62,992 bases of DNA from the NCBI RefSeq assembly GCF_000414115.1, contig NZ_AOPZ01000217.1, positions 1 to 62,992 of the forward strand. Reading direction: 5' to 3'. The translations under genes and the position numbers were made by a program. Positions 35,923 to 44,142 of this stretch are shown here, piece after piece (the stretch's first letter is position 1; each line of letters begins with the position of its first letter). The notes below the pieces were generated by a model, which worked only from the letters and a program-made list of their open reading frames with translations, was not told where the DNA came from and made no database searches. This DNA is from Streptomyces aurantiacus JA 4570. Its GTDB lineage: Bacteria; Actinomycetota; Actinomycetes; Streptomycetales; Streptomycetaceae.

Positions 35923-36468
35923 GTGAACATCGAGAGCTCCGGGGTGCCGGATGAGAGGCCGAGCCGCTGGGTCCGGCAGAGGGCTGATGGCGATGTTGAG
36001 GAGTGCGTGCGGGTCCTCGCGGAGGTCCATGCGCGCGACGGCTATCCGGTGAACTGGCCGGATCAGCCCGGCGAGTGGCTGTCACGCGGCCCCCTGCTGG
36101 GCTCCTGGGTTGCCGAACTCGAAGGCGGCCTGGTCGGGCATGTCAGTTTGTCGCAAGACGGCGAAGGCGATCTGGCCCCGGGGTTGTGGAGCGAACGGAA
36201 CGGGGCGACGCGGGGTATGACCGCCGTGGTCAGCAGGCTGTTCGTTGCTCCGCAGGCAAGGGGACAGCGGATCGGTGCACTGCTGATCGGCCAGGCAGTG
36301 GAGGAAGCGCGGCGTCGTGCCCTGCATCCGGTGCTCGACGTCGTTGCATCCGATACCGCGGCGGCAGCCCTGTATGAGCGGCTGGGCTGGGAGCTGATGG
36401 CGACAGTCGAGCAGCAGTGGAGTCCGCACCAGACGGTGGCCATCCGCTGTTACGCAGCGCCATCGTGA
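35923..36468 (+). CDS. GNAT family N-acetyltransferase
   Basis: A 181-residue acetyl-CoA-dependent transferase. The CoA pyrophosphate loop is VAPQARGQRIGALLIGQAVE (RGQRIG), preceded by the strand SRLFV and followed by AAALYERLGWELMA, the usual motif B. The N-terminal part (VEECVRVLAEVHARDGYPVN) begins the fold. Substrate unknown; relatives modify small amines or proteins. GTG 35923 is taken as start; a TTG at 35911 is an alternative. It lies inside an IS remnant, between its terminal repeat and the transposase tail, so it looks like mobile cargo. Confidence 0.82.
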   Translation: MNIESSGVPDERPSRWVRQRADGDVEECVRVLAEVHARDGYPVNWPDQPGEWLSRGPLLGSWVAELEGGLVGHVSLSQDGEGDLAPGLWSERNGATRGMTAVVSRLFVAPQARGQRIGALLIGQAVEEARRRALHPVLDVVASDTAAAALYERLGWELMATVEQQWSPHQTVAIRCYAAPS

Positions 36469-36477
36469 CGTGGTCAG

Positions 36478-36566
36478 TCACAGGCACTCGTTGATGGCCG
36501 CGACGAGGACGGTCGCCTCGTAGCGGACCGCGAGCTTGTCGTACCTCGTGGCCGCGGGGCCTTCCG
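36478..36566 (-). pseudogene. IS5-family transposase, C-terminal fragment
   Basis: The frame encodes RYDKLAVRYEATVLVAAINE-CL and stop, the conserved end of actinomycete IS5-type transposases (usually ...AAINEWL). Upstream codons are lost at ~36566, where unrelated sequence begins. It marks the transposase side of the IS remnant. Confidence 0.75.
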
Positions 36567-36584
36567 GTTGATCTTGGTCTGCGG

Positions 36585-37778
36585 GTGGCGCTGGGGCCGG
36601 TCGCGAGGCTGTGGGTGCGGCTGTCGGGCTGGCAGCAGGACCAGGTCGGAGCGGTGGCGAAGGCGGAGTTGGCCCGGCTGGCCGACAGGCTGATGCGGCT
36701 GGATGCCGCGCCGCGGCTGCTGGCTGGCCGGTTCGCCGACCGGCTGGAGGAGACCGGTGGCGAGGCCCTGGTCGAGTGCCCGTATCCGTGGCTGGTCCGG
36801 CGGGGCATGGTGCAGCGGCCGGCATGCTCAGACTGGCGGTGCGACGACGGGATCCGCCTGGACACCGGTGGTGAGTGCGGGAACTGCGGCACGGTGGTGC
36901 ACATCCGGCGTGCCCGGCGGGCGAGGATCGCGGCAGAAGTCGACCGGGAACTGCCCGGCCTCACCGACGCCGAGCGCCGCCAGGTCCTCGAAGACCGGCT
37001 CCGTGAGCAAGCCGCAGCTGAGGCGGAGGACTTCGTGCGGCGGCGCGAGCAGGCCGCCGCGGAACAGGCCCGCCGGGACGCCGCCCGCGCGGCAGCCGAG
37101 GAGCGGGCGGAACACGAGCGCCAAGCCGCGGCCGCCGCCTAAGCGGTCCGCCGGGCACTGGCGTGCGAGGACTGTGGTCAGGAGTGGTCGGCTGGGCTGT
37201 GTGAGGCGTGCGGCTACCGGCGCCGGACCGAGGTGTTGACGGTGGAGGCCGGCCTGGTCGCCGCCACCTGGTCCGCGGCCTTGGACGACGCGGACGACGT
37301 CGCCGCGGTCACCGCCCGCGTCCGGGCGTCGGTGGAGGCCGACATCGCGCAGGCCCGGCGCGAGTTCCTGGCGTTGGTGGAGCCGGGCGGGCGGGACGCT
37401 GACCCGGCTCTGGCGGCGTCCGCGCTCGCCTTCGCCGCGCTCCGGGCGGTGGAGCAGGCGGCCGGGGAGTACCGGCGGTGCGCGCTGGCGATGCTGGGCC
37501 GCACCCCGGAGGCCGGGGCGGAGGCGCGGCGGGCGTACGTGATCGAGCAGAACCGCCGCTGGTTCAGGGCCAATCCGAACGGCGCGGACGCGGTCGCCGC
37601 CGCAGCGAAGGCCGCCGACGCCGCCCGGGCACGCACTGCGCAGTACCTGCTGGCGACGCGGCTGGAGCAGCTGCGCGTGCAGGCTGCGGCTCCCACCGAG
37701 GCGGCCGCGCGCGCCGTGGACTGGTCGGCTGCCCGAGCTCGCCGCCCGGCCCTTGACCGCGAAGTCGCCGGGCGGTGA
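36585..37778 (+). pseudogene. Zinc-ribbon/coiled-coil protein of mobile elements, split by an in-frame TAA
   Basis: The reading frame is continuous from 36585 to 37778 except for a TAA at 37140-37142. The first part contains a zinc ribbon (CSDWRCDD...CGNCGTVV) followed by a long charged, Ala/Glu/Arg-rich coiled coil. After the stop a second ribbon (CEDCGQEWSAGLCEACGYRR) and a helical C-terminal domain follow. Because the frame and character continue across the stop, this was one protein. The 5' end is also missing, cut by the IS remnant. I do not recognise the family with confidence. A diverged copy of its 3' end occurs at 40048-40190. Confidence 0.65.
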
Positions 37779-38056
37779 TCGCTTGACCACAACCTCGGGG
37801 CGTTCGGCGGGAAGGTCGGCGACGGTCCGGCCTCGCAGTCCGTTGGCGTCGCGGGTGCCGCGGGAAAATTGGCTGGTTCGCGTCGCACCGACCTCACAGA
37901 AATGGGATCAAATGTTCGAGTTAGGTAGTGGTGCCGCGCCGTTCGGTGGCGGGTGGTTGGATGCCGATGTCCGTTGCTGCGGTGGCTCGTTGGGAAGTTG
38001 GCGGACTGGTGTTGCGCCGTGGCAGGGCTCGGTTCGAGGGGATGGAGGGCCGACCG

Positions 38057-38812
38057 GTGAGTGACCGCAGTGCGATTGAGTGGACCGAGGCGACGTGGAA
38101 CCCGACGACGGGCTGCGACCGCGTGTCGGACGGGTGTGACAACTGCTATGCGCTGGTGCTGGCGAAGCGGCTGAAGGCAATGGGGTCTGCGAAGTACCAG
38201 AACGACGGCGACCCGCGCACCTCCGGGCCCGGGTTCGGGCTCACCGTGCATCCGGACGCGTTGTCGGTGCCCCACGGGTGGAAGAGCCCGCGCACCGTAT
38301 TCGTGAACTCCATGTCGGACCTCTTCCACGCCCGGGTGCCGCTGGACTACGTGCGGCGCGTCTTCGACGTGATGGCGGACACCCCGCAGCACACCTACCA
38401 GGTACTCACCAAGCGGGCGCGGCGCCTGCGTCAGGTCGCGGACCGGCTTCAGTGGCCGGCGAACCTGTGGATGGGCGTGTCGGTGGAGAGCACGAAGGAA
38501 CTCGCGCGGGTCGATGACCTGCGGCGGGTGCCGGCCGCGGTGCGGTTCTTGTCGTGCGAGCCGCTGCTCGGGCCGCTGCCGGGCCTGGACCTGACGGGGA
38601 TTCACTGGGTGATCGCCGGGGGCGAGTCGGGCCCTCACTTCCGCCCGGTGGAGCAGGAGTGGGTCACCCAGGTCAGGGACGTGTGCGTCCAGGCCGACGT
38701 GGCATTCTTCTTCAAGCAGTGGGGCGGGCGTACGCCGAAGTCAGCCGGCCGTCTGCTTGAGGGCCGCACCTGGGACCAGATGCCGCTGCTCGTGCCGGCC
38801 ACTACAGGCTGA
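38057..38812 (+). CDS. Phage Gp37/Gp68 family protein (DUF5131)
   Basis: A 251-residue protein with IEWTEATWNPTTGCDRVSDG near the start, giving a three-cysteine cluster (CDRVSDGCDNC, Cx6Cx2C), then VFVNSMSDLFH, VLTKRARRL, WMGVSVES and WVIAGGESG. The family is found in phages and genomic islands; the cysteine cluster and barrel-like pattern suggest a radical-SAM-like metal enzyme, though function is unproven. GTG 38057 is chosen because GGAGGG lies about 8 bases upstream and the conserved fold begins there. It converges with and overlaps the TcmP gene by 11 bp, its usual partner. Confidence 0.9.
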   Translation: MSDRSAIEWTEATWNPTTGCDRVSDGCDNCYALVLAKRLKAMGSAKYQNDGDPRTSGPGFGLTVHPDALSVPHGWKSPRTVFVNSMSDLFHARVPLDYVRRVFDVMADTPQHTYQVLTKRARRLRQVADRLQWPANLWMGVSVESTKELARVDDLRRVPAAVRFLSCEPLLGPLPGLDLTGIHWVIAGGESGPHFRPVEQEWVTQVRDVCVQADVAFFFKQWGGRTPKSAGRLLEGRTWDQMPLLVPATTG

Positions 38813-39905
38813 TCCTGCTCTTCGTGGTGAGCTTGCCCGCTCCAGTGACCGTGATCTGACCGTCCTGACGCATCTGGCGGGCTGCTTTCAGGGCGTGCTT
38901 GGGCATCCAGCGGGCGGTCTCGGTGAGCAGCCACTCACCTATCGTCTCCACTACGGCAGGCCCGGTCTTCAGGCGCTGGGTGACCAGTTCGACGAGCTCG
39001 GGGTCGCACAGCTCGTCCATCTGGAAGAAGTTGAGCTGCCCGTCGGCCTCGGCTCCGCGGGTGCGGGGGTCGCGGAAGCTTTCACCGTCTCGGTCGTCGA
39101 CCTTCCACATCGCGTCCTTCATGGCCCTCAGCCCTGCGGGGCTGCCGGTGCCGAAGACCAGGTACAAGGGCTGTCCGGTGCGGGGCACGAGCTGGAACTG
39201 GAGCTGGTAGCCGAAGCCGGCCCGGCGCAGCGCGTCGCGGTAAGTGGTCAGCCAGATGCGCCAGCGTTCGTCGGAGCGCAGTTCCTCGTCCGCCGGTGTC
39301 CAGAAGGTGCGGCCGCCGAACACGGTGTCGAGGATGTCGAGGTTCAAGTCCTCGCGGCGGCTGAACCAGTTGGGACCGAAGGTGGTGATGACCTCACTCG
39401 AGCGGTTACGGGCGATGCGGCGCATCACGTCCAGAGGGACGTTCACGCTGCCCCAACTGTCGAAGATGCCCAGGATCGGATGCCCCCAGGCGCCGAGCTC
39501 GGTCAGCAGCGGGAGGCTGTCGAGACCGGCTTCGCCGCGCCGCACTTCGACCCGGACAGGCAAGTCACCCAGGGGACCGAAGCGGGCGTGGAGCTCGGCC
39601 ATCAGGTGCTCGTACCGGGCACGGTCCTTCTCGATAAACACCAAGTGCACCCGCTGAGGGCTCAGTTGCATGCGGTCGAGCGCGTCGTGGTGCAGGAGCC
39701 GGTCCAGGATGATCACGGGGGAGCCGGGTTCCCCGTCCTGGTAGCGGCCGGGCCCGGCAAACGCGTCCAGGAGGGTGACGCGGGGCCGCGTATATCCGGT
39801 GCTCTGGGCGGTCTGGAGCAGGATCGGCCACCAGGCATCCAGATACCGCTGATAAAGCCGGTGCTTGGCCGCGGTCGCCGGCTCCAGCTTCCACAACACG
39901 CCCAT
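38802..39905 (-). CDS. tcmP: Three-Cys-motif partner protein TcmP
   Basis: A 367-residue protein. Residues ~35-60 contain TRPRVTLLDAFAGPGRYQDG, a Rossmann-type SAM-binding motif I, followed by LVFIEKD and a middle segment GIFDSWGSVNVP. The C-terminal ~80 residues look like a winged helix (WMPKHALKAARQMRQDGQIT). TcmP proteins are defined by co-occurrence with Gp37/Gp68 three-cysteine proteins, and that partner is present here. This suggests a two-component modification system, perhaps acting on nucleic acid, but the activity is unknown. ATG 39905 is preceded by GGAGGGGGGCAGG. Confidence 0.88.
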   Translation of the reverse strand: MGVLWKLEPATAAKHRLYQRYLDAWWPILLQTAQSTGYTRPRVTLLDAFAGPGRYQDGEPGSPVIILDRLLHHDALDRMQLSPQRVHLVFIEKDRARYEHLMAELHARFGPLGDLPVRVEVRRGEAGLDSLPLLTELGAWGHPILGIFDSWGSVNVPLDVMRRIARNRSSEVITTFGPNWFSRREDLNLDILDTVFGGRTFWTPADEELRSDERWRIWLTTYRDALRRAGFGYQLQFQLVPRTGQPLYLVFGTGSPAGLRAMKDAMWKVDDRDGESFRDPRTRGAEADGQLNFFQMDELCDPELVELVTQRLKTGPAVVETIGEWLLTETARWMPKHALKAARQMRQDGQITVTGAGKLTTKSRISL

Positions 39906-40047
39906 CCTGCCCCCCTCCAGGCATGGTTGCGTGCTGGCAAGTGCCAGCCGCACCCCCTGGTCACAGATAGTGAGAGGGAAGCCGGGCGGCGTAAAGAGTG
40001 CGTACCGGCCGATGGTGCTGTTTTCGGCGCACGCCACCTGCACTGGT

Positions 40048-40190
40048 GATGGTAGGTGCGGACGCGGTCGCGGCTGCGGCGAAGGCCGCCGACGCCGCTC
40101 GGGAGCGCACCGCGCAGTACCTGCTGGCCATACGGCTGGCGTAGCTGCGCGAGCAGGCCGCCGCTCGTACCGAGGCGCCCACGGGACAGG
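40048..40190 (+). pseudogene. Diverged duplicate of the zinc-ribbon protein's C-terminal segment
   Basis: The translated segment GADAVAAAAKAADAARERTA, then QYLLAIRLA, stop, LREQAAARTEA is the same as the end of the split gene at 36585-37778 apart from point changes and one stop codon. With that tail it brackets the Gp37/Gp68-TcmP pair as a direct repeat. The remainder of the 39906-40286 interval has no other recognisable feature. Confidence 0.75.
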
Positions 40191-40286
40191 TGGCTCCGCC
40201 CCTCTCGCAGGGCGGGTGTCTACGCGCGCAAGGGCCGAATGGACTTACGAGCAGTGACTCGGCGCACGGATCGCCGTTCGCAGGAC

Positions 40287-40631
40287 ATGACCACTAGTAG
40301 GGCAGCCGCAGCACTCGTACTTACAGGCGCCGCAGTGGGGGCAGGTTTCGTTACTGCCGCACCCGCGACCGCTGGCGGCATCGGGGACTTTCTCTCACCC
40401 GGGTTCGGTACCGCTTGCGCCAACCACACCGGAGCCCAGGCAGCCGGAGCCACCACAGCCGGTCCCGGGTCGATCACTGGCAACCTTGCCAAACTGCCAG
40501 CCAGCAGCGCCCTCAACCAGTGCGGTGGAGCTGATTCTCCGGTGGACCTCGACGACTACACGAGGCCGCTGGAATACCCAATGGAGAAGATTGATCTTGC
40601 AAGCCGTATCTTGTTCGCAAGCGGCGCGTGA
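40287..40631 (+). CDS. Small secreted protein with a conserved disulfide pair
   Basis: A 114-residue exported protein. Residues 1-~32 are a signal peptide (MTTSRAAAALVLTGAAVGAG, ending near ATAGG). The mature part has GIGDFLSPGFGTACANHTG and ALNQCGGAD, a two-cysteine pattern seen in small secreted proteins of Streptomyces related in style to, but not matching, chaplins. ATG 40287 has a weak AGGAC ribosome site. Function unknown; possibly a surface or envelope protein. Confidence 0.7.
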   Translation: MTTSRAAAALVLTGAAVGAGFVTAAPATAGGIGDFLSPGFGTACANHTGAQAAGATTAGPGSITGNLAKLPASSALNQCGGADSPVDLDDYTRPLEYPMEKIDLASRILFASGA

Positions 40632-40879
40632 GGCACTCGCGAGCTTTCCCCGCTGCCACACCCCCGTGACCCAAGCGCGTACACAAGCCTGCCGGTCGCT
40701 ACGACGACCAGTAAGGACCGCATCCTCGACGGGGGCCTCGCCTCTACGGCATCTACGCCGACTGAACACAGCGTCGGCGTGCGGCACCGCCCAGCGCGCC
40801 GGCCCTCGCCAACCGGCCTCCAAGGCATAGCCGTGGCCTGGGAGCCGATCCCGTGGCAGAACGAGAGCAGCCGCCGGAC

Positions 40880-41353
40880 TCACGGGGTCTCGAAGTCGAT
40901 GACGTACTCCTCCAGGCCGGTGATCGGGTACACCTCACCCTGGAGGCGCTCGAAGGCATCTCGGGCCGTATCTCTGCCCTTCGCCCACACTCGCACGCGG
41001 TACTTGCGGTCGGCGTCGAGAAGTTGCTTGCACAGCTCCGGCTCGGGCCCGTCGATCGTGGAAACTACGAGATCGCCGCTGTAACTGGTGAAAGGCCATG
41101 CTCCTAGCTCGGTGAACTCCGGCCCAGGCGTGGGGTGTTCCCTGCCGCACCGCAGAGCCACCGCCGCGTCGTGCGAGGGAGCATCGCTGTTGACCGCCAG
41201 CGTGCCGTCCCCGACGGTGACTGCACGATCGAAGTCGATCTCCAGCTCCCAGCAGGCAGACCGCTCGGCCTCCGACGGTCTGCGCACTTGATCAACGGCA
41301 AACATCCCCCGGTCCAGGCTCGCGATTCCCGAGACCCAGCGTTCCGCGGCCAT
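40880..41353 (-). CDS. Hypothetical protein (157 aa)
   Basis: The ATG at 41353 is preceded by a strong GGAGGAGGGAG site, so the gene is real. The protein has an N-terminal beta-rich section (CWELEIDFDRAVTVGDGTLA) and a C-terminal RVRVWAKGRDTARDAF segment, giving an alpha/beta plan. No signal peptide or membrane segment is seen. I do not recognise the family. It stands alone, with a 248-bp space on its downstream side. Confidence 0.75.
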   Translation of the reverse strand: MAAERWVSGIASLDRGMFAVDQVRRPSEAERSACWELEIDFDRAVTVGDGTLAVNSDAPSHDAAVALRCGREHPTPGPEFTELGAWPFTSYSGDLVVSTIDGPEPELCKQLLDADRKYRVRVWAKGRDTARDAFERLQGEVYPITGLEEYVIDFETP

Positions 41354-41733
41354 CCCGTTCTCCCTCCTCCTGCGAGCTACCTGCTCATGCTCAGCACTGT
41401 GGTGCTCCCGGTGCCATCCGCAGACCGTGGAGCGCGTGCCTTAACGACATCAGAGCGGCACGGTCGCCGGCCAGGCAGGCGGGGCCGGTGGCCGCGCGTA
41501 CGGGCGTCGGTGAGGACATTGAGGGGGCCGAGCTGGCGGCCGGGTCTGGGGTGAAGCCGGCGGCCAGGGCGGGCAGATCAGGCCGGCACGGTAGCCGTCT
41601 GCAGGCGGCAGGAGGGTGACGTCCGGGGTCTGGCAGGCCGGGAACCCGTAGGCGCACGCGCTGGACTCGCCGTCTGCAAGCCCTCGGCCGGCGCGTCGGG
41701 ACTACAGGTCATGGGCGAGGCGGTCGGGGACGG
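41354..41733. other. Gene-free debris
   Basis: No frame here has convincing coding character. A leftward frame at 41391-41657 contains CLAGDRAALMSLRHALHGLR, which could be a gene relic but cannot be assigned. No repeats or hairpins of note were seen. Confidence 0.4.
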
Positions 41734-42270
41734 CTACTTGCTCAGCCGGAGGTGCCGCTGGGCGGCGGCGTGCTGGTGCACAACTGCGGGCACGGTGGCG
41801 CGGGCGTGACGGTGGCCTGGGGCTGCGCGGAGGCGGCGGCGGTGCTCGTGGGGTGGACGGCCTGCCCCGCGGCGCGTTCCGGTGCGGCGGGGGGTTGGGG
41901 GCCGGTGAAGACGCGCTGCTTGGCGTGGCGGCGTAGCGTGTCCCCTTCGGTGACGACGTAGGCGTGGCGCCACGACGAACGCGACGAGGTCGTGAGGGCT
42001 GCACGGTTGCCAGACCACTTGCTTACGCGGATCGAGCGGTACACCGGTGATGCATGTGAATTGCCACGCGTGCGCGTGTGACGTCGCCTCGGCCATCGCC
42101 ACGATGTTTTCGGCGTCGGAGCGCAGTGCCTCCCATTCGCCGGTCGGGAGGACAGCGCCGTGGCGGAGGAGCCAGTCCGACCCGTCTCCGTTGAACAGGG
42201 CCCGGGTGAGGTGGCCGACGACCTCCGCTTCGGCACGGACCACTTCATCGGCGGGCAGGAACACACCTTC
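41734..42270 (-). pseudogene. Truncated, frameshifted hypothetical gene
   Basis: Coding-like residues read leftward: AEAEVVGHLTRALFNGDGSD, WLLRHGAVLPTGEWEALRSD, AWQFTCITGVPLDPRKQVVW, then a frame change near 41975 to WRHAYVVTEGDTLRRHAKQR. The composition is unlike the shadow frames around it. The 5' end runs into an IS5 transposase fragment at ~42270, so it has no start. Family unknown. Confidence 0.55.
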
Positions 42271-42516
42271 CTCCTCGCCGCGATGCCCTCTTGAGGCGAT
42301 TGATGCCGCTCTCGACCGCGTGCCGGGCCTTGTAGTCCTGTCGGTCGAACTTCGGCGGCCGACCGCCGTGCGAACCGCGTTCCTTACGGTTGCCGGCCTG
42401 GTCGGCCTTGTCAGCTGCCGCCGGGCCCACGTCGGCGGCCGTCCGGGCTTCTTGCCCTTGGGTAACAGCGGTTCCAGCACCGCCCATTGCGCGTCCGTCA
42501 GGTCTCCACGTGCCAC
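42270..42516 (-). pseudogene. IS5-family transposase with internal deletion
   Basis: From GTG 42516 the protein starts [20 protein letters not shown], continuing [15 protein letters not shown], the classical N-terminus of an actinomycete IS5-type transposase. Then in another frame follow [19 protein letters not shown] and [16 protein letters not shown], which belong near the C-terminus. The catalytic core between them (about 150 residues) is missing, so the element cannot move by itself. A terminal repeat lies 25 bp upstream (42541-42560). Confidence 0.85.
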
Positions 42517-42540
42517 GAAACAAGATCATCACACTTTAAG

Positions 42541-42584
42541 ATCCACTTTCGATACAGGCCCTAGGTCCTGTATCGAAAGTGGAT
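42541..42584. repeat. Back-to-back IS ends around a shared CTAG
   Basis: Left arm ATCCACTTTCGATACAGGCC (42541-42560), CTAG (42561-42564), right arm GTCCTGTATCGAAAGTGGAT (42565-42584). The arms are complementary at 19 of 20 positions. The left arm is the end of the deleted transposase element; the right arm is the end of the passenger-bearing element that follows. CTAG is a typical IS5-group target. Confidence 0.88.
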
Positions 42585-42616
42585 CGACTGTCAGACCTGC
42601 CTGGGATGCTCCGAGC

Positions 42617-43072
42617 ATGGAGATGACAGTGCAGCTGACGATCGACTGCTCCGATCCGCAGAGAATGGTGACTTTCTGGGCCGAGGCTCTGGGTTACGTG
42701 GCTGAGCCTCCGCCGGGCGGGCACGCCACGTGGCGTGCCTACTGGGCGGCGGTGGGGGTGCCCGAGGCGGAGTTGCCGGCCGGTGCCGGGGATATTCCGG
42801 AGTCGATCATCGATCCCGCGGGGCGTGGACCGAGGGTGTGGTTCCAGCAGGTTCCGGAGCCGAAGGTCGCCAAGAACCGGTGGCACTTCGACCTGAAGGT
42901 CGGCGGTGGCCGTGACGTCCCACTGGACGTCCGCACACAGCGGGTCGAGGCTGCGGTGGCACGGTTGGTCAAAGCTGGTGCCACCGTGCTGCGGATCAAG
43001 GATGAGCCGGACATGGGGTTCTACGCCGCCGCCATGCGGGACCCCGAGGGCAACGAATTCGACGTCGTCTGA
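42617..43072 (+). CDS. VOC family protein (glyoxalase-like)
   Basis: A 151-residue protein beginning MEMTVQLTIDCSDPQRMVTF, with FWAEALGYVAEPPPGG, RVWFQQVPEPKVAKNRWHFD (central His) and a late DPEGNEFDVV carrying the usual acidic ligand. This is the actinomycete glyoxalase-like subgroup seen in many small VOC proteins. Substrate unknown; resistance or detoxification roles are common for the fold. ATG 42617 lies 32 bp after the IS terminal repeat. Its placement inside an IS remnant suggests it moved as cargo. Confidence 0.88.
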   Translation: MEMTVQLTIDCSDPQRMVTFWAEALGYVAEPPPGGHATWRAYWAAVGVPEAELPAGAGDIPESIIDPAGRGPRVWFQQVPEPKVAKNRWHFDLKVGGGRDVPLDVRTQRVEAAVARLVKAGATVLRIKDEPDMGFYAAAMRDPEGNEFDVV

Positions 43073-43096
43073 GGGCTGTTGTGACGGCGCTGGTCG

Positions 43097-43150
43097 CAGC
43101 CACTCGTTCACGGCTGCGACCAGCACAGTCGCCTCGTAGCGGACGGAGAG
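43097..43150 (-). pseudogene. IS5-family transposase, C-terminal fragment (second copy)
   Basis: The frame encodes VRYEATVLVAAVNEWL, the conserved transposase ending, with the stop codon lost so that it runs on into the VOC gene's opposite strand. Upstream it is cut at ~43150. It is not identical to the copy at 36478-36566 (AAVNEWL against AAINECL), so the two elements are independent. Confidence 0.75.
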
Positions 43151-43195
43151 CAGTTGAGGCACCGATACGAAGGCGGGCAGTGCCTGACTTCCCGA

Positions 43196-43666
43196 TCAGA
43201 TGGCGGGCTCCGGCAGGTGACCGAGATGTTTGATCACACGCTCACGCAAGAGCAGGTACTCGTCCCAACGGTGCAGAGGGCCGGGCGGGCGTTCGACGAC
43301 ACGGGCTGCGGTGACAGCCTGACCACGCTGGAACTGCTCGTGGGTCAGGTCGAGCTCGACGCCGCTGGGCAGTCGGTTCCACCAGTGAAAGCCGTGCTGA
43401 GCCCCGTCGAGGTGCACCTCGCCGACGAGGAGGTCACCGCCGAAGATGTCATTGACGATCAAAGCTGTGATGTCGCAGTGGCCCCAGGCCGGGTTGTCTC
43501 GATGCCAGTCGGCTTGATCGTCGGGCGAGCACGTGTCGGCGGCCCAGCTGGCTCGCAGAGCCTTGTCCAGGAGAAGCAGGTTCCAAGGGATCATGTCGGC
43601 AGCATCGCAGCCACCACTGACACCGCCCCCAGAGACTTGGCCTGGGTCCTTGATCGGCGAGCTCAT
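43196..43666 (-). CDS. YunG-like protein
   Basis: A protein of up to 156 residues: ALRASWAADTCSPDDQADWH, GHCDITALIVNDIFGGDLLV, HWWNRLPSGVELDLTHEQF. This is the pattern of YunG-like proteins, with a conserved Cys, a (Q/H)C.(I/V)TALIV segment and the (H/Y)WNRLP.G.E.DLT motif that may form a thiol-protease-like site. The start is uncertain: ATG 43666 opens the frame, but MIPWNLLLLDKALRASW at 43594 fits the family better. No ribosome site favours either. Function unknown. Confidence 0.72.
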   Translation of the reverse strand: MSSPIKDPGQVSGGGVSGGCDAADMIPWNLLLLDKALRASWAADTCSPDDQADWHRDNPAWGHCDITALIVNDIFGGDLLVGEVHLDGAQHGFHWWNRLPSGVELDLTHEQFQRGQAVTAARVVERPPGPLHRWDEYLLLRERVIKHLGHLPEPAI

Positions 43667-44142
43667 TCCAGAGCAATCGAGAGCATGATCCGCCCCATAC
43701 GCCGTCCTCTGGGATGCAACACGTTCGACGACCCCCGTTGCGAACCGAGCGTCGGGGTATCAGCCTGCTCAATCGCCACACGGGCAGGAGCTGACGGCGC
43801 TGTTCGCGCGGCTGGGCTGGGAGAGCGAGGGTATCCAGGACGTGGACGCGCACGTGGTGGCTCGGTGAGCCGGCGGTCCTCGAGGAGGACGGCCTGGCCG
43901 TCAAGCACCGTGACGCGCAGGGCCGGGTGCGTTCGTGCGACTTCGTACCGCGGTAACCACTGCGCTGAGAATCTGCGCGCCCACGGCTCCCGCAATGCTG
44001 TCCATGCCATTCGTCCCTCCGGTCCTGCAGACCCTAGTGCTGTGACCGCAAAGGATCACCGGGGTGGTCGCGCGGGTATCGAGTAGTGTCACTGCATCCC
44101 TATTGAATCGGCGTGTTGAAGCCGATCTGACTGGGTGGCGCG
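43667..44142. other. Debris between YunG-like gene and integrase fragment
   Basis: On the plus strand 43780-43868 encodes QELTALFARLGWESEGIQDV followed by DAHVVAR and a stop, the C-terminal relic of an unidentified gene with no start. A leftward frame starting at 44010 (MAWTALREPWARRFSAQWLP) is possible but unsupported. No intact gene is seen. Confidence 0.45.

Larger units (their letters stand above)
35868..36566. mobile_element. IS5-type remnant carrying a GNAT passenger
   Basis: The order is a CTAG target (35864-35867), a terminal repeat GGCCTGTGTCGAAAGTGG (35868-35885), a GNAT gene (+), then the 3' end of an IS5-type transposase gene (-) cut at about 36566. The terminal repeat matches those at 42541-42584. 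The other end and most of the transposase are missing. Confidence 0.65.
42565..43150. mobile_element. IS5-type remnant carrying a VOC passenger
   Basis: Order: terminal repeat (42565-42584), VOC gene (+), then a transposase 3' end on the minus strand (about 43097-43150) whose upstream part is missing. The layout is the same as in the remnant at 35868-36566 with a different cargo gene. Confidence 0.65.

Noticed and set aside
36585..37778. Plasmid replication initiator
   Set aside because: Zinc ribbons and coiled coil are compatible with mobile-element proteins, but no replication or relaxase motif is visible.
43870..44010. Leftward frame MAWTALREPWARRFSAQWLP
   Set aside because: Short, without ribosome site, in a debris zone; insufficient evidence for a gene.
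44080..44142. tRNA gene or attachment site near the integrase fragment
   Set aside because: No cloverleaf or T-loop consensus was seen, and no direct repeat of it elsewhere in the window.
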